From: Streptomyces fructofermentans
GTDB taxonomy: Bacteria; Actinomycetota; Actinomycetes; Streptomycetales; Streptomycetaceae
DNA: 64,000 bases
Assembly: GCF_014651055.1 (NCBI RefSeq)
Contig: NZ_BMWD01000014.1
Coordinates: forward strand, 114,544 to 178,543
Direction: 5' to 3'
Both the position numbers and the translations under genes were made by a program. Numbering within the stretch: the first letter of the stretch is position 1; every line of letters begins with the position of its first letter. Below, piece after piece: positions 16,097-23,507 of the stretch. The notes below the pieces were generated by a model. That model saw nothing but the letters and a program-made list of their open reading frames with translations, was not told where the DNA came from and did not search any database.

Positions 16097-17175
16097 ACCC
16101 CCGACCCGGCCGCCCCGCGGGGCGGTTCCCCCTGTCGCTGCGCAGGAGGCCGGTCCCCTGGGAACGCCAGCGGCCGACCTGGCGCGAGGCCCGCCCTGGT
16201 GTGATCGCCGCGGCCCTCAAGCGCGCGCAGGCCCGTCCCTCGGGCAACTGGTTCGTCGTGGGCGCCACGCTCGACGTACGCGGTGACCGCCCGCTGGCCC
16301 GGACGGTCGCCGGACAGGAGATCGTCGTCTGGCGCGACGCGCGGGGCCGGCTCGTCGGCGGCCCCGGCGTCTGCCCGCACCTCGGCGCACCGCTCGCGAA
16401 GAGCCCCGTACGCTGCGGGACGCTCGTGTGCCACTGGCACGGACTCGCCCTGAACGGCACGGCCTTCGCCGGCTGGGAGCCGCTGCCCGTGCACGACGAC
16501 GGGGTCCTGGTGTGGGTGCGGCTGGACGAGGCGGGCGGTGAACGACCGCTGCCCGCGCCGCTCGTGCCCGAACGACCCGCCCCGGAGCGGTCCGTGTCGG
16601 CCGTCTACACCGGAATCGGCGTCTGCGAGCCCGAGGACGTCGTCGCCAACCGCCTCGATCCATGGCACGGCGCGTGGTTCCACCCGTACTCGTTCGTCGA
16701 CCTGACGGTCGTCGACGTACCCGGTGCGAGGGCCTCCGGCACGACCGGCGGTACCGCCGGGAAGGAGGACATCGCCGAGGAGGGCGCGCACGACGGCTCG
16801 GCCGAGGGCGGGGACGGTTTCGCGGTCGACGTGTCCTTCAAGGTCGCCGGACGGCTGGTGGTCCCCGTGCGGGCCGTCTTCACCGCCCCCGGGCCGCGCA
16901 CGGTCGTCATGCGCATCGTGGAGGGCGAGGGGGAGGGCTCCGTCGTCGAGACCCATGCGACGCCCCTCGGCCCCGACGACCGCGGCCGGCCCCGCACCGC
17001 CGTCGTCGAGGCCGTCGTGGCCGTCTCCGAACGCCGCGGCTTCGCGGTGGCCCGGGCGGTGGCGCCGGCGCTGCGCCCCCTCGTCCGCGCCGCCGCGGGA
17101 CGGCTGTGGCGCGACGACCTCGCGTACGCGGAGCGCCGTCGGCATCTGCGCTCCACCGGCCGCTTCCCCGGCTGA
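16093..17175 (+). CDS. Rieske 2Fe-2S protein (DUF5914-like) in the carotenoid operon
   Basis: This protein of about 360 residues has a Rieske cluster. The motif VCPHLGAP supplies Cys94/His96 and LVCHWHGLAL supplies Cys113/His116 (C-x-H, 16 residues, C-x-x-H). The rest resembles the large DUF5914 C-terminal domain found in actinobacterial carotenoid clusters. The predicted role is oxygenation or desaturation of a carotenoid, but the reaction is unproven; this slot is called crtV in some published clusters. GTG 16093 is preferred because GAGGAG precedes it and it forms a GTGA overlap with crtB. ATG 16078 has only a weak ribosome binding site. Confidence 0.8.
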   Translation: MNPRPGRPAGRFPLSLRRRPVPWERQRPTWREARPGVIAAALKRAQARPSGNWFVVGATLDVRGDRPLARTVAGQEIVVWRDARGRLVGGPGVCPHLGAPLAKSPVRCGTLVCHWHGLALNGTAFAGWEPLPVHDDGVLVWVRLDEAGGERPLPAPLVPERPAPERSVSAVYTGIGVCEPEDVVANRLDPWHGAWFHPYSFVDLTVVDVPGARASGTTGGTAGKEDIAEEGAHDGSAEGGDGFAVDVSFKVAGRLVVPVRAVFTAPGPRTVVMRIVEGEGEGSVVETHATPLGPDDRGRPRTAVVEAVVAVSERRGFAVARAVAPALRPLVRAAAGRLWRDDLAYAERRRHLRSTGRFPG

Positions 17176-17345
17176 CCGCGCTCCCGGGCAGCTCCTCGGG
17201 CAGCTCGTACGAAACCGGTGCCTCCGAAAGCCCCCGCGGAGCCGAAGTGGGGGTGGGACGCGAGCCCGGTCCCGCCCGGCGGACGAGGGCGGGGCCGGGC
17301 CACGCCCGCACCCCGGCGGCCGAACCACAGGAGGACACGACGCCG

Positions 17346-18233
17346 ATGAGACCGACCGGACCCCGCGTCGGCGAGCTGCGTGAACGCCTCGGCAGCGCGC
17401 TCTTCGCCCGGGTCGCGGGACCCGACGGCCCGCGCAACCGGGCCCGCATCCACGGGACGCCAGGACCCCGGTGGTTCGGGCCCGATCGTCCCGTCCGCAG
17501 GGTGCACGGCGACGCGTCGATGTTCATCGGCGGCCTGTCGGCCCTCCTGCTCCAGTCCCTCCACCCGCTCGCCATGGCCGCCGTGGCCGCCCACTCGGGC
17601 TTCCGGGGCGACCCGTGGGGCAGGCTCCAGCGCACCAGCACCTTCCTGGCGACCACCACCTACGGCACCGCCGACAGCGCCCGGCTGGCCTGCGACCAGG
17701 TACGGGCCGTCCACGCGCGGGTGCACGGCGTGACCCCCTCGGGCGAGGCCTACCGCGCGTCCGATCCGCACCTGCTCGGCTGGGTCCACGTCGCCGAGGT
17801 CGACAGCTTCCTGCGCGCCCACCAGCGTTACGGGCTCCGCCCCCTGACGGACGACGAGTGCGACGGCTACGTGGCGGACACGGCACGCATCGCCATCGAG
17901 CTGGGCGTCCCCGATCCACCGCTCAGCACGGCCGAACTCGCCCACCGGCTCGGCGCGTACCGTCCGGAACTGCGGGCCACCCGCGAGGCGAAGGAGGCCG
18001 GGCGCTTCCTGCTGCTGCATCCGCCCGTACCGCTGCTCGCCCGCCTCCCCTACGGCGTGCTCGCCGCGAACGCGGTGTCCCTGCTGCCGGACTGGGCGGC
18101 TGCCGAACTCCGGCTGCCGAGGCTGCCATTGGTCGAGGGAGTGTGCGTACGGCCGCTCGGTTCGGCCGTGACCTCGGCGGTCCGCTGGGCGATGGCCCCG
18201 TCGCGGCCCCCGACGTCCGCCCCGACGGGCTGA
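17346..18233 (+). CDS. Oxygenase MpaB-type (DUF2236) protein
   Basis: This 295-residue protein belongs to the MpaB/latex-clearing oxygenase superfamily, haem-binding helical enzymes that cleave or oxidise isoprenoid chains. Supporting segments are RRVHGDASMFIGGLSALLLQ, SLHPLAMAAVAAHSGF and the HVAEVDSFLRAHQRYG helix, with the family's conserved histidines. It lies 170 bases after the Rieske gene, in the same direction as crtEIB, so it may modify or cleave the carotenoid. That is an inference from family and position. ATG 17346 is preceded by AGGAGGACACGACGCC. Confidence 0.75.
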   Translation: MRPTGPRVGELRERLGSALFARVAGPDGPRNRARIHGTPGPRWFGPDRPVRRVHGDASMFIGGLSALLLQSLHPLAMAAVAAHSGFRGDPWGRLQRTSTFLATTTYGTADSARLACDQVRAVHARVHGVTPSGEAYRASDPHLLGWVHVAEVDSFLRAHQRYGLRPLTDDECDGYVADTARIAIELGVPDPPLSTAELAHRLGAYRPELRATREAKEAGRFLLLHPPVPLLARLPYGVLAANAVSLLPDWAAAELRLPRLPLVEGVCVRPLGSAVTSAVRWAMAPSRPPTSAPTG

Positions 18234-18384
18234 GAGGGAGTGCCCGGGGTGTCCTGCCGTGACCGTGCCCGGCACGGGCCCACCGTGCCGCGAACAAGTG
18301 GCGTTCCGCGAGGAGGGGCCCGGAACCGGTCGCACCGGGAGCCAACCCGCCGCGTCCGACCGGTGTCGAAGTGAGGCTGATCCA

Positions 18385-20406
18385 GTGCTGAGCCATCTGC
18401 CCGAATCCCGGGACGAGTTCGTGGGACGCCACCACGAACTGGCCGCTGTCGCGCAGGCGTTGCGGCAGCACCGTCTGGTGACGCTGACGGGCGGCGGAGG
18501 CGTGGGGAAGAGCCGGCTCGCCCTGCGCGCCGCCGAACAGGTGCTGCGCGAGGGCAGCCGGGGCGTCGCCTGGGCCGACCTCTGGCCGCTGTCGAACCCC
18601 CGTCTCCTCGTCGCCACCGTGGCGGACGCCCTCGACTTCGCCGACCACTCGTCGACGGTTCCGGTCGACGCCCTGTGCGCCTGGTTGGTGGACAAGGACG
18701 TCGTCCTGGTGCTGGACTCCTGCGAGCACCTCACGGAAGCCTGCCGGTCGCTGCTCGACCGGCTGCTCGGCGAGTGCCCCGGGCTGACCGTCCTCGCGAC
18801 GAGCCGGGAACCGCTCGGGGTCCAGGGCGAGCACCGGGCGGTCGTGGACCCGCTGCCGACCGCCACGGACGCCGTCGAGCTGTTCCGCCACCGCGCGGCC
18901 GGGTCTGGGCCGGGCGGCCCGTGGGACCCGGCGACCACGGCCCGCCTGTGCGAGTGGCTCGAGGGAGTCCCCCTCGCCCTGGAACTGGTGGCGGGTCAGC
19001 TCGCCCACCGCACGCTCGACGAGGTCGCGCACGACCTGCGCTCACGCCTGGACATCACCGCGCCGGAGCGCACCTCCGGCCCGCCCAGGCACCGGGCCCT
19101 GCGCACCACCATCGGCTGGAGCCACGAGCTGTGCGAGCCCGCGGAGCGCCTGCTGTGGGCCCGGCTCTCCGTGTTCCGGGGCGCGGTGGACGCGGACACG
19201 GTACGCGCGGTCTGCGCCGGTGGGGCGCTGCACGAGAAGGATGTCGAGCCGGCGCTCACGGGGCTGGAGCGCGGCTCCGTCGTGTCCCGTATCGGAGACC
19301 GCTTCCGGATGCTCGACACCGTGCGGGAGTACGGCCTCATGTGGCTGGACGAACTGGGCGAGACCGAGTCGCTGTCCGAGCGGCACGCCCGGCACTTCCT
19401 GGAGCGCGGCCATGAGGCGCGCGAGGGCTGGCTGGGACCCGCGCAGATCGACGGGTACCGCTGGGTCGCCGCCGCCCACGCAGACCTGTGCGCCGCGCTC
19501 GACCACTTCCTGAGCACGTCCCCCGGCAGGGCGCTCGACCTGTCCGGCCGGCTCGCCCTCTTCTGGACCTGCTGCGGTCGTCTGCGCGAGGCGACGGCCT
19601 ACCTGGAGGAGTCGCTGACGCTGTCCGAGGAGCAGGGCCCGGTCAGGACCCGGGCCCTGTGGGCCCTGGGCGTCGCCCGGGTGCTCAGCGGGGAGCATGT
19701 GGCGGCCCAGCGCCTCGCCCTGGCGTGCGAGCGTCAGGCCGTGCACCAGGAGGACCCGGAGGGCGTGCTGCACGCCGCGTACCTCCTGGGACTGGTCCAT
19801 CTGCTGCGCGGCGGGCCGATGGCCGCGCGGTTCGTGGTCGACGGGGCCCTGGAGAGTGCCGGGGGCGAGCCCTTCGGCTCCGCGGGCCGTGTGCTGTGCC
19901 GGCTGGTGCGCGTCTTCGCCCTGACCGCGCAGGGGCTGCGCGAGGCGGCCCGTCGCGAGGCCGGGGAGCTGCGCGCGGACTGCGTGGCGCGCGGCGAGTG
20001 GTGGACGCGCTCGTACGCCGACTACCAGCTGGCGCTGATCTCACTGTTCGAGGACCGTGCGGGGGAAGCCGCCGGGCACGCCCGGTCGATGCTGGACGGC
20101 AAGCGCCGCATCGGCGACAGCTTCGGCATCGCCCTCGGCCTGGACCTGCTCGCCTCGGCACTCGCCGCCCAGGGCGCGGGCGAACCCGCTGTCGCCGCGT
20201 ACGCGGCCGGGGAGAACTATTGGGACGCCGTGGGCCATCCGCAGCGCGGCACGCCGGAGCTGGGACCGGTGCGCCGGCAGTACGAGTCGACCGCCCGCTC
20301 CCTGCTCGGGGACGACGGTTACGACAGGGCCCTGCACAGGTCCGTGCTGCGAGACCCCGAGTCCGTCCTGCGGGAACTCCTCGACAGCTCGCCTCCCGGT
20401 TCCTGA
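18385..20406 (+). CDS. NB-ARC-type STAND ATPase regulator
   Basis: This protein of 673 residues (715 if started at GTG 18259) has the AfsR/LuxR-type ATPase core but no recognisable DNA-binding domain. The N-terminus ESRDEFVGRHHEL is typical. Walker A is TGGGGVGKS (35-43), Walker B VVLVLDSCEHL (106-116), and sensor-like LTVLATSREPLGV follows. After it come a winged-helix linker (ALRTTIGWSHELC, RFRMLDTVREYG) and C-terminal TPR-like helices. GTG 18385 is chosen because the conserved domain begins directly after it and AGTGAGG lies upstream. It follows the MpaB gene and precedes the convergent DUF4383 gene. It is likely a signalling switch whose partner is unknown. Confidence 0.8.
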   Translation: MLSHLPESRDEFVGRHHELAAVAQALRQHRLVTLTGGGGVGKSRLALRAAEQVLREGSRGVAWADLWPLSNPRLLVATVADALDFADHSSTVPVDALCAWLVDKDVVLVLDSCEHLTEACRSLLDRLLGECPGLTVLATSREPLGVQGEHRAVVDPLPTATDAVELFRHRAAGSGPGGPWDPATTARLCEWLEGVPLALELVAGQLAHRTLDEVAHDLRSRLDITAPERTSGPPRHRALRTTIGWSHELCEPAERLLWARLSVFRGAVDADTVRAVCAGGALHEKDVEPALTGLERGSVVSRIGDRFRMLDTVREYGLMWLDELGETESLSERHARHFLERGHEAREGWLGPAQIDGYRWVAAAHADLCAALDHFLSTSPGRALDLSGRLALFWTCCGRLREATAYLEESLTLSEEQGPVRTRALWALGVARVLSGEHVAAQRLALACERQAVHQEDPEGVLHAAYLLGLVHLLRGGPMAARFVVDGALESAGGEPFGSAGRVLCRLVRVFALTAQGLREAARREAGELRADCVARGEWWTRSYADYQLALISLFEDRAGEAAGHARSMLDGKRRIGDSFGIALGLDLLASALAAQGAGEPAVAAYAAGENYWDAVGHPQRGTPELGPVRRQYESTARSLLGDDGYDRALHRSVLRDPESVLRELLDSSPPGS

Positions 20407-20519
20407 ACTCCGGGACACCGGATCCCGTCCGGGGGGCCGAGGCCACTGGTCCGTTGGCGGCGTCGGCGTCGCCCCTGAGGCACGGACTCGGTCCGCGCGC
20501 CCTCCCCGGGACCACCCGC

Positions 20520-21209
20520 TCATCCCCGGCGGGGCAGCGCACCGGACGTCAGGGGGCCGGGACCACTCTCCGCGTCGGGTCCCGGAGGGCTCGGCGCGAC
20601 GGCTACCGGACCACTCGCGGTGACGTGTGCCCGACCGCCCGACGGAACCGGCCCCGGGGGGAGAGCCGCCGCGCCGGAGCCCTGTGCGGAAGCGGACGTG
20701 CCCAGGCCGGGCGCCTGCCTCCGGGCCGCGAGGGACTCGCGGGCCGCCTCGCGCGGGTGGCGCCGGCGCCAGTACGGGTTGTCGTGCGACAGCTTGCTGG
20801 AGACCCGCCCGTACATGCCGAAGGTCAGCACGACCAGGCCCATCACGAAGCTGAAGACGACATTGGTCATCCCGAAGTCCAGGACGTTCGCGGCCCTGTC
20901 CAGGATGAAGAGGTGGGCGAAGCCACTCAGCACGAACAGGGTTCCCACGACCATGTTGAGCGTCGAGGCGAAGTTGCCGCCGACCACCGCACCGCCGAGC
21001 AGCGCCAGACCGACCACGACGGAGATCAGGCTGAGGACCCCGTTGGTCGACAGGCCCGCGATGCTGTCGCCCCCGGTGTCGAAGGGGGACAGCCGGTCGG
21101 CGAACCCCAGCGTGCCGAAGACCAGCAGGACGAGTCCGCAGAACGCCGCTCCGTAGCGGTACACCGTGGCCAGCTCGTGGTCGACGGGAAGTTCGTCGCG
21201 CAGCCGCAT
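20520..21209 (-). CDS. DUF4383 membrane protein
   Basis: This 229-residue protein has four predicted membrane helices in its first 145 residues (YGAAFCGLVLLVFGTLGF, LSLISVVVGLALLGGAVV, ASTLNMVVGTLFVLSGFA, VFSFVMGLVVLTFGMYG). This is the DUF4383 pattern, often encoded beside stress or carotenoid genes in Streptomyces. The C-terminal third is a low-complexity Pro/Gly/Ala tail. ATG 21209 has AAAGGAC upstream. It is divergent from the LitR-like gene, with which it shares a 300-base promoter region. Function is unknown. Confidence 0.8.
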   Translation of the reverse strand: MRLRDELPVDHELATVYRYGAAFCGLVLLVFGTLGFADRLSPFDTGGDSIAGLSTNGVLSLISVVVGLALLGGAVVGGNFASTLNMVVGTLFVLSGFAHLFILDRAANVLDFGMTNVVFSFVMGLVVLTFGMYGRVSSKLSHDNPYWRRRHPREAARESLAARRQAPGLGTSASAQGSGAAALPPGPVPSGGRAHVTASGPVAVAPSPPGPDAESGPGPLTSGALPRRG

Positions 21210-21511
21210 GGCTGAAGTCCTTTCCTGGCAGGGACCGGCCGGCTCCCACCGGCAGGGCGGCCTCACCGGCCGCCATGGCCCCTATTCGCCGCAAACAGGA
21301 CATACGGTTGCACCGGGCCCGGAGAAGCGGTCCCTCGGCCCGCATCGACCGCGGCCCGTGGGCACCCGCCCCCGAGCGGCTGCATCCGTGGCCCGCGCCC
21401 ACGCGGAAGGATCAGTGCACCGGGTGTCCGCCACCCGGCTCCGGAACATTCCCCGAATCGAGGCGAGCCACCTGTGACCATCTCCCCCCTGCCGGCGCCG
21501 GGGGACGCCCG
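21210..21511. promoter_or_regulatory. Divergent DUF4383 / LitR-like promoter region
   Basis: This 300-base spacer is between divergent genes. It contains one copy of GCATCGA (21342-21348), the heptamer also seen in the carotenoid promoter region. No gene is evident; the open frame crossing it lacks family similarity upstream of the LitR-like start. A purine-rich GGGGGA before 21512 serves the regulator. Confidence 0.4.
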
Positions 21512-22561
21512 GTGGAAGTGAGCGCACACGCCGACACGGAGTCCACCGACGTGGGTGTGACCACGGGCTTCCTGGCGCGCAAGCTGGGCGTCTCGCCCAC
21601 CACTCTGCGTTCCTGGGACCGCCGGTACGGGCTGGGCCCCGCCGTGCGACCCGACGGACGGCACCGCCGCTGGTCGCACGGCGACGTCGAGATGGTCCAG
21701 GAGATGTGCCGGCTCACCGCCTCGGGCGTCCCGCCCGCCGAGGCCGCCCGGGCGGCCAAGGAACACGCCCGCACGGCGGACACCGCAGCCCCCGGTCCGA
21801 CTCCGGGGCCCGCGCCCACGGCGGCCCCGGCTCCGGCCGACGAGCACTCCCCCGCCGCGCGTGCCCGGGCCGCCGTGTCCGCGACCGCGCAGGTCTCCCA
21901 CTCGGGTACGGGGCTGCCGCTCGGCGACGTGCGCCAGGAGTGCCGGGGCCTCGCCCGCGCCGCCGTACGGCTGGACGCGGCGGCGGTGCAGCGGCAGCTC
22001 ACGGCCGTGCTGGAGGCCTACGGGCCCGCCGTGGCCTGGGAGGAGGTGATGATGCCGACCCTGCGTGCGGTGGGCCGCAAGTGGGAAACCTCGGGCGACC
22101 GGTACGTGGAGGTCGAGCACCTGCTGTCCTGGCACATCGCCGCCACGCTGCGGCACTCGTACGTGCGCGCGTCGTCGTCGGCGGCCCGGCCGGACTCCTC
22201 GCCCGTCCTGCTCGCGTGCCTTCCGGGCGAGCAGCACACGCTGCCCATCGAGGCCCTCACGGCGGTCCTGGCGGAACGGGGCGTGCCGGCGCTGATGCTC
22301 GGCGGGGCCGTCCCCGCCGAGGCCCTGCTGGCCTCGGTGCGGCGCACCGGGCCGTCCGCCGTGGTGCTGTGGTCCCAGTCCCGGTCGACGGCGAGCCTGG
22401 CCCTGGCCCGCCACGTCGCCGCGACGCGCTGGGGGATGCGGGGCGCGCGGACGCGGAGCGCGGTGCTGCTGTGCGGTCCCGGCTGGGGCCGGTCCGGCGA
22501 GGCGGGCCTCCTGCGTCCCACCGGCCTGCGGGACGCGCTGCGGATGCTTCCCGCGCGCTGA
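21512..22561 (+). CDS. MerR-family regulator with B12-binding domain (LitR/CarH-like)
   Basis: This 349-residue transcription regulator has an N-terminal MerR helix-turn-helix (LARKLGVSPTTLRSWDRRYG, 21-40). After a proline-rich linker comes a four-helix/B12-binding C-terminal half. LitR/CarH proteins sense light through adenosylcobalamin and repress carotenoid genes in the dark. The usual W-x9-EH helix motif appears as W191 with ten residues before E202-H203. The lower cobalamin-ligand motif E-x-H-x-x-G appears as EQHTLP (240-245), with the His kept and Gly replaced by Pro. So B12 binding is plausible but not certain. GTG 21512 is preferred (GGGGGA upstream); GTG 21518 is an alternative. Confidence 0.8.
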   Translation: MEVSAHADTESTDVGVTTGFLARKLGVSPTTLRSWDRRYGLGPAVRPDGRHRRWSHGDVEMVQEMCRLTASGVPPAEAARAAKEHARTADTAAPGPTPGPAPTAAPAPADEHSPAARARAAVSATAQVSHSGTGLPLGDVRQECRGLARAAVRLDAAAVQRQLTAVLEAYGPAVAWEEVMMPTLRAVGRKWETSGDRYVEVEHLLSWHIAATLRHSYVRASSSAARPDSSPVLLACLPGEQHTLPIEALTAVLAERGVPALMLGGAVPAEALLASVRRTGPSAVVLWSQSRSTASLALARHVAATRWGMRGARTRSAVLLCGPGWGRSGEAGLLRPTGLRDALRMLPAR

Positions 22562-22564
22562 GCA

Positions 22565-22592
22565 CGGCGCGCCGCCGGAGCAGGGCGCGCCG
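22565..22592. terminator. Short hairpin between convergent genes
   Basis: A nine-base stem CGGCGCGCC (22565-22573) / GGCGCGCCG (22584-22592) lies between the LitR-like and PAS-ANTAR genes. There is no T-tract, so efficiency is uncertain. Confidence 0.4.
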
Positions 22593-22615
22593 AGCCCCGG
22601 GAACGCGTGCCGCCG

Positions 22616-23263
22616 TCAGTCGGAGGTCTCCGGATAGAGCGCCTGCGCGATGCGGTGGTGCAGGTCGTGCTGGGCCTCGCCCGGCGGGGTGGGCGCCGCC
22701 TCCACGACCGACTGGGCGAGGGTGCGCAGTTTGACGTTGGTCTGCTGGGAGTGTCGGCGCAGGACCCGGAACGCCACGTCCTGGTTGACGCCGTACAGGC
22801 CCATGAGCACGCCACGGGCCAGGTCGATGTCCGCCTGGGAGGCGCGTGCCCGCTCGATGTCGCCGGAGGCGGTCCGCCGGCTCTCCTCGCTGACCGCGGC
22901 CGTCACGTCGACCGAGAAGCCCCGTACGGCGACGACCTCGCCGTCCTTGGTCCGTCCGTCGCCCACCAGGACGGCGTGCCGCTCGTCACCCTGTGCCGTC
23001 CGCACCCGGTGGTAGTACCCGAACGGGTTGCCGGTGCGCCTCCCGCGCTCCAGCGCCTGCTCCACTCCGCCACGGTCGTCGGGGTGCACGTGCTTGAACA
23101 GAAGGGCACCCGTCGGCGTGACCTCGTCGACCTCGTAACCGAGGAGCCCGAACATCTCCTCGGACCACCACCACGTGTCCTCCGGGACCCGGTACAGGAA
23201 GACCCCGGTCAGACCGTCCTGCTCGTCCTGCTCGTCATTCGGCAGGTCCTGCTCGTCCAGCAC
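22616..23263 (-). CDS. PAS-ANTAR regulator
   Basis: This 215-residue protein has an N-terminal PAS fold (FLYRVPEDTWWWSEEMFGLL, then FKHVHPDDR and YYHRVRTAQGDERHAVLVG). It also has a C-terminal ANTAR helical domain (ASQADIDLARGVLMGLYGVN, then AFRVLRRHSQQTNVKLRTLA). ANTAR domains bind hairpin pairs in RNA and control transcription termination. Here a PAS sensor probably sets activity. The start is GTG 23263, after AGAAGGGAGT. It is divergent from the SpoIIE-type phosphatase gene, a common partnership for stress signalling. No ANTAR target hairpin pair was recognised. Confidence 0.85.
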   Translation of the reverse strand: MLDEQDLPNDEQDEQDGLTGVFLYRVPEDTWWWSEEMFGLLGYEVDEVTPTGALLFKHVHPDDRGGVEQALERGRRTGNPFGYYHRVRTAQGDERHAVLVGDGRTKDGEVVAVRGFSVDVTAAVSEESRRTASGDIERARASQADIDLARGVLMGLYGVNQDVAFRVLRRHSQQTNVKLRTLAQSVVEAAPTPPGEAQHDLHHRIAQALYPETSD

Positions 23264-23507
23264 CGCGACGACTCCCTTCTGCGGAGAGGGCCGCGTGGGG
23301 CGGGCGCCCGGCGCGTCCTCCCTCTCCCTCGAAGTCTCGCACCTCCGCCCCCGGAGCAGCGCGGGAACCTCGGCAGGGGGCCGTCCCGGCGGCCGCGCGG
23401 CTCCCGGACGGACCGGCGCATCGCGTCTCCGGGGTGCAGGTGCAGGCCGTCGTGGCGCATTCTGACTGTGTCAGCCCCTCCGGCGGCGCAGGGACTAGGT
23501 GGGACGG

